Assembly (NCBI RefSeq): GCF_025465255.1
Contig: NZ_JAODNI010000197.1
Coordinates: 1-64,000 of the forward strand
Source: Pseudonocardia sp.
Lineage (GTDB): Bacteria; Actinomycetota; Actinomycetes; Mycobacteriales; Pseudonocardiaceae
Length of the DNA: 64,000 bases
Direction: 5' to 3'
How positions within the stretch are numbered: position 1 is the first letter of the stretch; every line of letters begins with the position of its first letter. The position numbers and the translations under genes were made by a program. The notes under the pieces are model-generated. The model worked only from the letters and a program-made list of their open reading frames with translations, did no database searches and was not told the DNA's origin. Positions 8,832-16,514 of the stretch are shown one piece after another.

Positions 8832-8893
8832 CCCTACCGGGGTCGGCCGGGCCCGCACAGTGCGGAGGCCCAGCACCTGCGAGGAGCAGAGAC

Positions 8894-9097
8894 ATGGCAC
8901 AGGGAACTGTGAAGTGGTTCAACGGCGAGAAGGGCTTCGGCTTCATCGCCCAGGACGGCGGCGGCACCGACGTCTTCGTTCACTACTCCGAGATCGACGG
9001 CAGCGGCTTCCGCAGCCTCGACGAGGGTCAGCGCGTGGAGTTCGAGATCGGCCAGGGCCAGAAGGGCCCCCAGGCCCAGGGCGTCCGCGTCATCTGA
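8894..9097 (+). CDS. cold-shock protein (CspA family), second copy
   Basis: 67 residues from ATG 8894 with GAGGAG upstream. Same single OB-fold domain as the first copy, with RNP1 KGFGFI and RNP2 VFVHY intact. It should bind single-stranded nucleic acid and melt RNA structure. It has its own leader hairpin and its own terminator, so it is transcribed independently of copy one. Confidence 0.95.
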   Translation: MAQGTVKWFNGEKGFGFIAQDGGGTDVFVHYSEIDGSGFRSLDEGQRVEFEIGQGQKGPQAQGVRVI

Positions 9098-9121
9098 TCC
9101 GAACTCTTCACCAGCACGTCA

Positions 9122-9153
9122 GGAGCCCGCTTCCCGTCAGGGAGGCGGGCTCC
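9122..9153 (+). terminator. terminator hairpin after the second cold-shock gene
   Basis: GGAGCCCGC pairs with GCGGGCTCC, and the inner TTCCC/GGGAG pairs extend the stem to 14 bp with one G-T pair around the tetraloop GTCA. It begins 25 bases after the stop codon. Confidence 0.75.
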
Positions 9154-9311
9154 CGCCGTATCCGGGGTCGGATGCCACGACCCCCGCGGGAGGCGACGCC
9201 CGGCGGGTGCGCTCGTGCACGACGATCGCCGCGACGGCGAACATCGCCATGGCGACCGGGCCCGGGCAGGACGTGGGTCGGGGCGAACGCGACACCTGGG
9301 CCTCCTCGTGC

Positions 9312-9465
9312 TCACGGGTTCACGCTGTCGAGGACCGCGCGCATCAGGACGTCCTGGTTGTAGGAGCGGGTGGTTTTCGCCGTGATCACGACCCCGAGAC
9401 CCCGGCCGGGGTGGAGACGCATGACGTTGCGGAACCCGCCACCGGTCCCCCGATGCTCGACGAAC
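9312..9465 (-). pseudogene. C-terminal remnant of a beta-lactamase-family serine hydrolase
   Basis: The minus-strand frame that stops at 9312 reads GTGGGFRNVMRLHPGRGLGV then VITAKTTRSYNQDVLMRAVL. This matches the end of class C beta-lactamase-like esterases (GGxPGF...P..GLGVVV..N). Nothing of the S-x-x-K or Y-x-N motifs remains. Similarity stops near 9465, exactly where a 15-bp tandem repeat begins and where a plus-strand hydrolase remnant starts. About 50 residues survive. Confidence 0.55.
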
Positions 9466-9493
9466 GCGGGCTCGACGAACGCGGGCTCGACGA
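9456..9493. repeat. 15-bp tandem repeat, 2.5 copies, at a remnant junction
   Basis: The unit CTCGACGAACGCGGG occurs at 9456-9470 and 9471-9485, followed by a partial third copy to 9493. It sits exactly at the joint between the minus-strand serine hydrolase remnant and the plus-strand alpha/beta hydrolase remnant. Confidence 0.85.
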
Positions 9494-9495
9494 GG

Positions 9496-10086
9496 CGGCT
9501 GCGGAGCCTGACCCTGGTGGCCAGTGCCGGTCTCGGCCGCCAGGTCGACCCGCTGCTCGCGCTCGACACGGTCCCGGGACTCGGCGAACTCGCGATCCTG
9601 CTCAGCCGGACACCCGGTGGAGCCCTCGCGCGCACCGTCCTGTCCGTGGGAATGTTGTTCGCGAGGCCCTGGCGGGCACCCGGCGACTTCGTCGCCGAGC
9701 AGCACGCCCTCGCCCGCCGGCCGGGGCAGCTCGAGAACTCCACAACCATGGCCCGAGCGCTGTTCGACGCCACGGGACAGCGCGAGGTCATGCTCGACCG
9801 CCTCGCCGCCGTGACGGTTCCGACTCTGGTCATCTGGGGCGATCGCGACTACGTCCTGCCCGCCAGCCAGGCGGGCGCCGCGGCCGACCGTCTGCCCGAC
9901 GCCCGGGTGAGCGTGTTTCCTGACTGCGGGCATCTCCCCCACGTGGAACACCCCGACCGGTTCAGCACGGAGCTCGCCGGATGGCTCGCGGAGCAGCGAG
10001 CCGTCCACCGACAGCCGACCGGCCCGAACCCTCCGCCTACCGAAGAAGGCAGCGATGCCGACAGACGAACCGCCCGCCACACCTGA
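9496..10086 (+). pseudogene. C-terminal half of an alpha/beta hydrolase (5' end lost)
   Basis: From RLRSLTLVASAGLGRQVDPL onward the frame reads as the second half of an alpha/beta hydrolase: LVIWGDRDYVLP with the acid residue and VSVFPDCGHLPHVEHPDRF with the catalytic His. The N-terminal half with the oxyanion strand and the GxSxG nucleophile is missing, and upstream codons are out of context (repeat-derived). An open frame extends back to 9370, but no family start is visible. It overlaps the following methyltransferase start by 32 bases, an old operon arrangement that survived the deletion. Confidence 0.65.
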
Positions 10087-10708
10087 CCCGCACAAGACCG
10101 CCCGCACCTACGGGCCCGAGGCGAACCGGTACGACCGCCGCACCACCGCCTACCAACGATGGCGCGACGCGGTCGTCGCGAAGCTGGACGTCGGAACCGG
10201 TGACACCGTCCTCGACGTAGGCTGTGGCACCGGACTGTGCATGAGCGCGCTCCACGACAAGGTCGGCCCCAGCGGCACGATCGTCGGGATCGACGCGTCC
10301 GACGAGATGCTCGGGCTCGCCCGCGAACGTGCCACCAACAACGACTGGCACAACGTCCGGCTCCTCTCCGCTTCCGAACCCGCGGCGCTGCAGGACGTCC
10401 GGGCCGACGGAGCCCTGTTCTGCGCGGTGCACGACGTCCTCCAGTCCCCGGCCGTCCTGACCCAGGTCCTCGAGCACCTACGGCCCGGCGCACCCGTCGC
10501 GGCAGCCGGGGGCAAACGACCGCCGATCTGGGCGTGGGGTCTGCGGGGCTGGATCCGGAGCCTGCACAGCCCCTACATCGACGACTTCACCGGCTTCGAC
10601 CGGCCCTGGCGGCTGCTCGCCGCGCACGTCCCCGACCTGAACGTGCGCGAGCTCGCCTTCGGCACCGGATATCTGGCGACCGGGCACACCCCTGCGCCGA
10701 CACCCTGA
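10055..10708 (+). CDS. class I SAM-dependent methyltransferase
   Basis: 217 residues from ATG 10055, preceded by GAAGGCAGCG. The Rossmann methyltransferase signature is clear: motif I TVLDVGCGTGLCMSAL, then TIVGIDASDEMLGLARER (acidic loop) and DGALFCAVHDVLQSPAVLTQ, LEHLRPGAPVAAAGGK. The C-terminus is short and ends GTGYLATGHT. The substrate is unknown. It overlaps the truncated hydrolase upstream and is itself intact, so it may be the sole survivor of a former operon. Confidence 0.8.
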   Translation: MPTDEPPATPDPHKTARTYGPEANRYDRRTTAYQRWRDAVVAKLDVGTGDTVLDVGCGTGLCMSALHDKVGPSGTIVGIDASDEMLGLARERATNNDWHNVRLLSASEPAALQDVRADGALFCAVHDVLQSPAVLTQVLEHLRPGAPVAAAGGKRPPIWAWGLRGWIRSLHSPYIDDFTGFDRPWRLLAAHVPDLNVRELAFGTGYLATGHTPAPTP

Positions 10709-11331
10709 CGAGAGGACACATCCGTGACGGTCACCATCACCGAGCGTCGAGTGGGGTGACGATCCGGTGTTCGCGGCGGTCGTGGTGGCGATGAGCCGTA
10801 GTTCGACCGTCTCGCGCGCCGTCGCCGGAGCGAGCCGGCCGTCGGGTGCAGCGCGCTCATGGCGGGGGACGGTGCCTGCGAGCATCGGGACGCCGGCTGC
10901 GGAGAGCCGATGGGCGACCAGGTCCGCCACCGAGATCAGCGGTATGCGGTACCTCCGGGCGACCTCGGCGAGTTGCGGCCCGCGGGCCATCGACCCGTCC
11001 GCGGCGAGGATCTCGAAGATGACCCCGGCGGGGCGAGACCGGCCGGCCGGGCGAGATCCACCGCGGCCTCGGTGTGCCCGTGGCGTTCCAACGGGCCGTT
11101 CCCGCCGCGTTCCGCCAACGGCCCGCGGTCCGCGCCCCGGGCGAACGCGAACGCGGGTGAGCGGCGGCCTCGAACCGGCCCGTCCGGGTCCGCGGGCCGC
11201 AATACTGGTTGCGGCGGTCTCCGCGCAGCGCCGTGCCCGGGGCTCGCCGCTCGACCGTCCTCCGACAACGGAGCTCACCGCCCGCCGCGGCGGGTGTGTC
11301 GACGGGTTCCGCTCCGCGAAAGGCGTGACCG
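10709..11331. other. 623-base stretch with one ribB remnant
   Basis: Apart from the ribB-like fragment on the minus strand (10898-11112), no intact gene or clear regulatory element could be supported. The last part (11250-11331) leads into the FAD oxidoreductase and probably carries its promoter. Confidence 0.4.
10898..11112 (-). pseudogene. frameshifted remnant of ribB (DHBP synthase)
   Basis: On the minus strand one frame reads ERHGHTEAAVDLARPAGL and, after a one-base loss near 11040, the next frame reads GVIFEILAADGSMARGPQLA then RYRIPLISVADLVAHR. Together they match the C-terminal part of 3,4-dihydroxy-2-butanone-4-phosphate synthase (RGHTEAAVDLARLAGL.PAGVICEI...DGTMAR...ISIADLIAYR). Neither the start nor the N-terminal catalytic loop was found. 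The fragment is therefore a non-functional relic. Confidence 0.7.
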
Positions 11332-12750
11332 ATGAAGATCGTCGTGATCGGTGGTGGCGCGGCCGGGCTGACCGCGGCCATGCTGCTCGCCCGCGAGGGA
11401 CACGATCTGGTTGTCCTCGAGCGTGACCGGCTGGCGTCGGCGCCGGGCGTCGAGGAGGCGGCGGCCGCGGCCTTCCGGGGGAACGCTCCCCAGCTCGTCC
11501 AGCCGCACGTCGTGCTCGCGCTGTGCCGGGAACTGCTGCGGAGTCGGCTCCCCGACGTCTACGCCGGCCTGCTCGACGCGGGCGTCGTCGAAGCCGATCT
11601 CGCCAGCCAGATGGCCCCGACCCTCGCCGACCGCGCGGAACGGCCCGGCGACGCCCGGCTGTCACTGCTGATGACCCGGCGCTCGACCGTGGACTGGGTG
11701 CTCGGCCTGCGCGCCGCGGCCGAACCCGGCGTCACGGTGCGCGACGGGGTCCGCGTCGTCGGCCTGCTCACCGAGCCGGGCGCCCCGCCCCACGTCACCG
11801 GCGTCCACACCGACGGCGGCGCGATCACCGCCGACGTGGTGGTCGACGCGGGCGGGCGGCGCTCGCCGCTCGACCGGTGGCTCGACGACGCCGGCGCCCG
11901 CCGGACCGCCGGCGAGTTCGCCGAGTGCGGCGTCTCCTATTTCAGCAGGCATTACCGCCTCCGGGACGGCGCCGGCCTCCCCGGCCCGAAGACGACCCGG
12001 GTCGTCGCAGCGCTCGACGAGTTCGCCGCCGGGGTCTGGGGCGCGGACCACGACACGATGCTGCTCGCGATCTGCCCGCTTGCGGCCGACCACCGGTTCC
12101 GTCCGGCACGGCGCCCCGAAGTCTTCACCGCGGTACTGCGGACCGTGCCGTTCCTCGCCGCGTGGTTGGAGGTCCTCGAGCCGATCAGCGACGTCTTCCC
12201 GATGGCCGGGCTGCACAACACGCTGCGCCGCCTGGTCGTCGACGGGCAGCCGGTCGTCACCGGTCTGCACGCCGTCGGCGACACGGTGTGCACCACCAAC
12301 CCCACTCTCGGGCGCGGCCTGAGCCTCGCCGTGCAGGGGGCCCTCGACCTGGCCGACGTCCTCGCCGTGCACCCCGACGACCCGCCCGCCCAGGCCGAGG
12401 CGATGGACCTGGCCGTCACCGACCACGTCGCGCCGTTCTATACCGACCAGGCCGGCATCGACGCCGCCCGCCTCGCCGCCCTGCGGCACACGGTCCTCGG
12501 CGGACCGCCACCGGCGGCGCCGGACCCCGGCGGGGACCGGGTCACCTACGCCCAGCTGCGCGCCGCGGCTCCGCACGACCCCCTCGCGTTCCGCGCGTTC
12601 TGGACGATCATGGGCATGCTGCGGCCGCCGGAGGCGGTCTACCGCGACCCGACACTCGTCGCCCGCGTCCGCGACGTCCTCGCCACCCACGGGGCGCAAC
12701 CGGTCCGCCAGCCCAGCCGGGGCGAGCTGCTCGCCGCGCTCGGCGCATAG
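11332..12750 (+). CDS. FAD-dependent oxidoreductase / monooxygenase-like
   Basis: 472 residues from ATG 11332 with GAAAGGCGTGACC upstream. The N-terminus is a dinucleotide-binding fold (VVIGGGAAGLTAAMLL, then VVLERD). VVVDAGGRRSPLDRWL corresponds to the second FAD motif, and GLHAVGDTVCTTNPTLGRGL is the GD motif of the PHBH/geranylgeranyl reductase-like flavoprotein class. It probably hydroxylates or reduces a small organic substrate. It ends 14 bases from the convergent uppP. Confidence 0.78.
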   Translation: MKIVVIGGGAAGLTAAMLLAREGHDLVVLERDRLASAPGVEEAAAAAFRGNAPQLVQPHVVLALCRELLRSRLPDVYAGLLDAGVVEADLASQMAPTLADRAERPGDARLSLLMTRRSTVDWVLGLRAAAEPGVTVRDGVRVVGLLTEPGAPPHVTGVHTDGGAITADVVVDAGGRRSPLDRWLDDAGARRTAGEFAECGVSYFSRHYRLRDGAGLPGPKTTRVVAALDEFAAGVWGADHDTMLLAICPLAADHRFRPARRPEVFTAVLRTVPFLAAWLEVLEPISDVFPMAGLHNTLRRLVVDGQPVVTGLHAVGDTVCTTNPTLGRGLSLAVQGALDLADVLAVHPDDPPAQAEAMDLAVTDHVAPFYTDQAGIDAARLAALRHTVLGGPPPAAPDPGGDRVTYAQLRAAAPHDPLAFRAFWTIMGMLRPPEAVYRDPTLVARVRDVLATHGAQPVRQPSRGELLAALGA

Positions 12751-12763
12751 GGGTCTGTCCTGC

Positions 12764-13717
12764 TCAGCGCACCGCGAACCACACCAGGCACGCCGCCCCG
12801 GCGGCGATGCAGTAGATCCCGAAGGGCCTCAGCGACCGGTCCTCGAGGTACCGGGTCAGGAACCGCACCGACAGGTAGGCCCCGACGCCGGACAGCAGGC
12901 TGCCGACCAGGATCTGCGGCCGGATCCCGTCCCCCAGCGGACCGGCCAGGTCACCCAGCTTCAGCACCCCCGCCGCGAGGATCACCGGCGTGGCCAGCAG
13001 GAACGAGAACCGGGCCGAGTCCGTCCGGGACAGCCCCTGCCCGAGCCCGGCGACCATCGCGCTGCCCGAACGGCTGATCCCCGGCAGCAGCGCCGCGATC
13101 TGCGCGGCCCCGATCAGCACGGCCCGGCCGACCGGGAGCCGGGAGAGCCTGCGGTCGACGGCCACCCCGGCCTCGGGACCGCCGGCGGCCGCGGGTAGCG
13201 CCACCGTCGGGGAGTCCGAGGCGGGGACGGCGGCTGCGAGCGCGGCCTCGCGGGTGTCCCCGCGCGAGCGCATCCGTTCCCCCACCAGCAGCAGGATCCC
13301 GTTCAGCACCAGGAACACCGCGGTCGGCACGGGCTTGCTGAACACCGTGCGGAACAGGTGTTCCAGCAGCAGCCCGGCCACCCCGACCGGGATCGTCGCC
13401 AGCACCAGCAGCCAGCCCAGACGCTGGTCCGGGGTCCGTACCTCGCGGCGGGCGATGCTGGTCACCAGCCCCCGCACGATCCGGACCCAGTCCCGGCGGA
13501 AGTAGATCAACAGCGCGACCGCGGTGGCGACGTGCAGGCCGACGACGAACGCCAGGTACGGCGACTCCGGCGAGCTGACGTCCAGGTCCTGTGCCCAGCT
13601 GCCGCCGACCACCGCAGGCAGCAGGATGCTGTGTCCCAGGCTGGAGACCGGGAAGAGCTCCGCCACCCCCTGCAGCGCACCGACGACGATCGCCTCGGCC
13701 CAGCTCAGCCCGCTCAC
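12764..13717 (-). CDS. uppP: undecaprenyl-diphosphatase UppP (BacA)
   Basis: 317 residues from GTG 13717, with GAGGA seven bases upstream; the open frame extends to 13804 without homology. The protein is polytopic (about eight helices). The N-terminal catalytic motif GVAELFPVSSLGHS carries the essential Glu and the PxSSxxH signature, and the second motif is LPGISRSGSAM. It recycles undecaprenyl pyrophosphate to the monophosphate at the membrane for peptidoglycan synthesis and can confer bacitracin tolerance. An insertion of roughly 40 polar residues (SRGDTREAALAAA onward) sits mid-protein and is longer than in standard UppP. Confidence 0.92.
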   Translation of the reverse strand: MSGLSWAEAIVVGALQGVAELFPVSSLGHSILLPAVVGGSWAQDLDVSSPESPYLAFVVGLHVATAVALLIYFRRDWVRIVRGLVTSIARREVRTPDQRLGWLLVLATIPVGVAGLLLEHLFRTVFSKPVPTAVFLVLNGILLLVGERMRSRGDTREAALAAAVPASDSPTVALPAAAGGPEAGVAVDRRLSRLPVGRAVLIGAAQIAALLPGISRSGSAMVAGLGQGLSRTDSARFSFLLATPVILAAGVLKLGDLAGPLGDGIRPQILVGSLLSGVGAYLSVRFLTRYLEDRSLRPFGIYCIAAGAACLVWFAVR

Positions 13718-13855
13718 GGCAGATTCCTCACAGACGTATTCGGCATGCCCGTTCAACCGTTCCGCGGCGGCGAAACGTATCACCGTGAACCGGACGATGG
13801 CCAAGTTTTGGCCCGGCTCTTACCTTCGGCTGCAGGCCCGGTCCGGGCCGGCCGG

Positions 13856-14323
13856 TCACTCGAAGCCGTGGACGTGCTGCTCCGGGCCTTCGCCGACGAT
13901 CCCGTGCAGGACGAGGACGGTCATCGCCACGACGGCGAGGACGGTCAGCAGCGCGGCGAGCGCGAGCAGCAGCCTCCTGCGCCGGCTGATCCCGCCCCGG
14001 TCCCCGCGTCCCGCGAGGGCGGCGAGGTCGTCGATCAGCTGCCGGCAGGCGAGCGCGACCACCAGGCCCCACCCGGTGCGGACGTCCGGTGCGGGCAGGT
14101 CGGCGGTGAGCGCGTCGAGCTCATGGCGGTACCGGGCGGCGTAGACCTCGGCGAGGCGGGTCTCCGTCTCCTCCATGGTCAGCCGGCCCTCGCCCGCCGC
14201 CTCGTGCAGGGCGGTGCTCGTCCGCTCGCGTTCCGCGTCGGAGCAGCGCAGCGAGTCCGCCGGCTGCACGACGGTCTCGTCGGCGCGACGCTGCACGGGC
14301 GTCTCCTGGTGGGATGCGGTCAT
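13856..14323 (-). CDS. DUF1707 membrane protein
   Basis: 155 residues. Residues 23-75 form a DUF1707 domain (LRCSDAERERTSTALHEAAG, GRLTMEETETRLAEVYAA), a short helical domain frequent in actinobacteria. A basic segment RRRR precedes one membrane helix (about residues 120-143, LLLALAALLTVLAVVAMTVL), and the protein ends in a His-rich tail (EQHVHGFE). Function unknown. It is divergent from the FetB-like permease and lies 138 bases upstream of uppP on the same strand. Confidence 0.75.
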   Translation of the reverse strand: MTASHQETPVQRRADETVVQPADSLRCSDAERERTSTALHEAAGEGRLTMEETETRLAEVYAARYRHELDALTADLPAPDVRTGWGLVVALACRQLIDDLAALAGRGDRGGISRRRRLLLALAALLTVLAVVAMTVLVLHGIVGEGPEQHVHGFE

Positions 14324-14638
14324 CGGGTTCGTCCTGTCCTGAACGGGCGGTCATGCGCGGAGCTGAGCAGGGGCGGCCCCGCCTCGGGGATCCCGGCGAC
14401 GCGGCGGTCGACGTCACCGGGGAGCCAGGTTAGGAACCCGCGCGCTTCGATTCGGCCAGACGACGGTGAGCGGACGGCAAAAGGGCCTGTGGAAGTCCTG
14501 TGCGACGGGCACGTCCTGCGTCTGGGTAACCTCGGCGCGATCTGATCCGATCTTCTGCCGCGGTCGCGTCACGACGTGTCTGGTGCCGGGGATCCCCGGC
14601 GCGACGATCGTCGACTGCCGCACACACCGGAGGTCGTC
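14324..14638. promoter_or_regulatory. divergent spacer with a 16-bp perfect palindrome
   Basis: The 315 bases between the DUF1707 gene and the FetB-like gene carry no supported ORF. A perfect 16-bp palindrome, GCCGGGGATCCCCGGC, lies at 14585-14600, 38 bases before the TTG start of the permease, where an operator could sit. Confidence 0.45.
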
Positions 14639-15397
14639 TTGGGCGGATCGACCGTCGTGGTCGGCTGGCAGCTCGCGGTCGCCCTCGTCGCGCTGGTCGC
14701 CCTGACCGTGGTCACGGCGGTGCTGGGCCGGCTGGGCACGGCGTCGGCGTCCGTGGTCGCGGCACTGCGGGCCGTGGCCCAGCTCGCCGCCGTCTCGGCG
14801 GTCATCCTCGCGGTGGTCCGCTCCTGGTGGGCGACCGTGCTGTTCGTCCTGGTCATGTTCGCGGTGGCCACCTGGACGTCGGCGAGGCGGATGACCCGCG
14901 ACCGCTGCGGCTTCCACGCCGGGGCGGCCATCCTCGCCGGCGTCGCGCCCGTGCTGGCCGTCGTCCTCGGCTCCGGCGCCGTACCGCTGACCGGCATCGC
15001 GGTCGTCCCGATCGGCGGGATCGTCATCGGCGGCGCGATGACGGCCACCTCGGTCGCCGGCCGCCGTGCCCTCGACCAGCTCAGCGCTCGCCGCGGCGAG
15101 TACGAGGCCGCGCTCTCGCTCGGGTTCATGGACCGCGACGCCGCGTTGATCGTCGTCCGTCCCTCCGCGCACGACGCCCTGGTGCCCGCGCTGGACCAGA
15201 CCCGCACCGTCGGACTCGTCACCCTTCCCGGGGCGTTCGTGGGCGTCCTGCTCGGCAGCGGCGACCCCGTCCGCGCCGGGGCCGCGCAGGTCCTGGTCCT
15301 CGTCGGGCTGCTCGCCGCCGAGACCGTCGCCGTCCTGGTGACCGTCGAGCTCGTGGCCCGCGGCGTGATCAGGCGGACCGCCGAGCAGCACACCTGA
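14639..15397 (+). CDS. FetB/UPF0014-family ABC transporter permease
   Basis: 252 residues from TTG 14639, chosen because GGAGG lies five bases upstream; the frame extends to 14576. It is a polytopic membrane protein of the UPF0014 (FetB/YbbM) family, with ALRAVAQLAAVSAVI near the N-terminus and the signature TRTVGLVTLPGAFVGVLLGS in the C-terminal half. In E. coli, FetAB is an ABC exporter linked to iron homeostasis. No ATPase gene is adjacent, so it must use a partner encoded elsewhere or act alone. The two-component regulator gene 38 bases downstream may share its transcript. Confidence 0.78.
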   Translation: MGGSTVVVGWQLAVALVALVALTVVTAVLGRLGTASASVVAALRAVAQLAAVSAVILAVVRSWWATVLFVLVMFAVATWTSARRMTRDRCGFHAGAAILAGVAPVLAVVLGSGAVPLTGIAVVPIGGIVIGGAMTATSVAGRRALDQLSARRGEYEAALSLGFMDRDAALIVVRPSAHDALVPALDQTRTVGLVTLPGAFVGVLLGSGDPVRAGAAQVLVLVGLLAAETVAVLVTVELVARGVIRRTAEQHT

Positions 15398-15434
15398 CCT
15401 CGCGCCGACGGCGCCTCCCCGTACCCTCGCCGCC

Positions 15435-16136
15435 ATGACGCGGCTGCTCCTGGTGGAGGACGACGAGACGATCGGCCAGGCGCTGCGCAGCAGCCTCACC
15501 GCTCACGGACACGGCGTGGCCTGGGAGACGACCGGGCGCGGGGCGCTGCGCGCGGCGGCCGGCGATCCGCTCGATCTCGTCCTGCTCGACCTCGGGTTGC
15601 CCGATCTCGACGGCGTCGCGGTCTGCCGCGAGCTGCGGGTCGCGCAGCCGGACGCCGTGGTCGTCATCCTCACCGCCCGGGACGAGGAGATGGACGTGAT
15701 CATCGGCCTCGAGGCCGGCGCGGACGACTACCTGACCAAGCCCGTCCGGCTCGCCGAGCTGCACGCGCGCATCCGGGCCCACCTCCGCCGCGTCGAGTCC
15801 GTGACCCGGGCCGAGATCAACGACCCGCTGAAGCTGGGCGACCTGGTGCTGGACCCGTCCAGCAGAAGGGTCACCCTCGCCGGGAGCGACCTGCCGCTGC
15901 GCGCCAAGGAGTACGAGCTCCTCGCCCGGCTCGCCGCCGAACCGGGCGTCGCGATCAGCCGCGAGACCCTGATGTCCGACGTGTGGGACGAGCACTGGTT
16001 CGGCTCCACGAAGACCCTCGACGTCCACGTCGCCGCGCTGCGCCGTCGGCTGGCGGAGGCCGAGGACGACACCACGGTCCCCGTCATCGTCACCCTCCGG
16101 GGCCACGGCTACCGGCTCGACGTCCCCCCGGCCTGA
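15435..16136 (+). CDS. OmpR-family response regulator (orphan)
   Basis: 233 residues. The receiver domain has LLLVEDDETI (acidic pocket), VLLDLGLPDLDG with the phospho-acceptor Asp at residue 52 and YLTKPVRLAELHARI with the conserved Lys. The C-terminal winged helix reads LPLRAKEYELLARLA, then KTLDVHVAALRRRL and VTLRGHGYRLDV. It binds DNA when phosphorylated. No histidine kinase is encoded on either side, which makes it an orphan in this window. It follows the FetB-like gene closely and may regulate it. Confidence 0.88.
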   Translation: MTRLLLVEDDETIGQALRSSLTAHGHGVAWETTGRGALRAAAGDPLDLVLLDLGLPDLDGVAVCRELRVAQPDAVVVILTARDEEMDVIIGLEAGADDYLTKPVRLAELHARIRAHLRRVESVTRAEINDPLKLGDLVLDPSSRRVTLAGSDLPLRAKEYELLARLAAEPGVAISRETLMSDVWDEHWFGSTKTLDVHVAALRRRLAEAEDDTTVPVIVTLRGHGYRLDVPPA

Positions 16137-16514
16137 CGCCTCCGCAACGTTCTGCCGACGTCTGACGCGCGGCCCGAGCGCGAACCTGCAGTAGCGAAGC
16201 CGTCGTCGGCCGCCCGCCCGCCCGGTGCATCCTCCGACTCGCTCCGCCGATCCCGCACGTCCGGGGGAAGGCGCTGCTGTCCCCTGTCAGCCGGCGGCGA
16301 TGCCTCCGTTAACCGTCTGTTTGCCTTGCGGCCACTAGCTTCCGGGTGTATCACAAACCTCCCCTGCTCCCCCGGGAACCAACCACCACACACGGTCTCG
16401 GCCGTCCGAGCTGACAGCTCCCTGTTCGAGCGGCCCGTCCGCAGAAGGACGGGCACGAACGGATCCGCCCTGCTCGGTGGGACGCGCCGACCAGCATGGA
16501 TCGGAGTCCTCCCC
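16137..16514 (+). promoter_or_regulatory. 378-base leader before the PRTase-HAD operon
   Basis: No gene was recognised. The AT-richest part (about 16300-16360, TCCGTTAACCGTCTGTTTGCC then ACTAGCTT) is the probable promoter. A GTTT at 16319-16322 and a GGGTGT at 16346-16351 recall SigB elements, but the 23-base spacing is too long. The reading frame of the next gene is open from 16326 but lacks a ribosome binding site there. Confidence 0.4.

Larger units (their letters stand above)
8454..8893 (+). other. 440-base spacer between cold-shock genes
   Basis: No coding gene is supported here. It holds the first gene's terminator hairpin (8466-8497) and the 12-bp leader hairpin of the second gene (8801-8831). 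The stretch 8740-8790 is relatively AT-rich for this DNA (GGTTTTCAGTGTTCGTGTACTG) and is the likely promoter of the second copy. Confidence 0.5.

Noticed and set aside
16319..16351. GTTT ... GGGTGT as a SigB promoter before the PRTase-HAD operon
   Set aside because: The 23-base spacing is outside the 14-16 bases tolerated by this sigma class.
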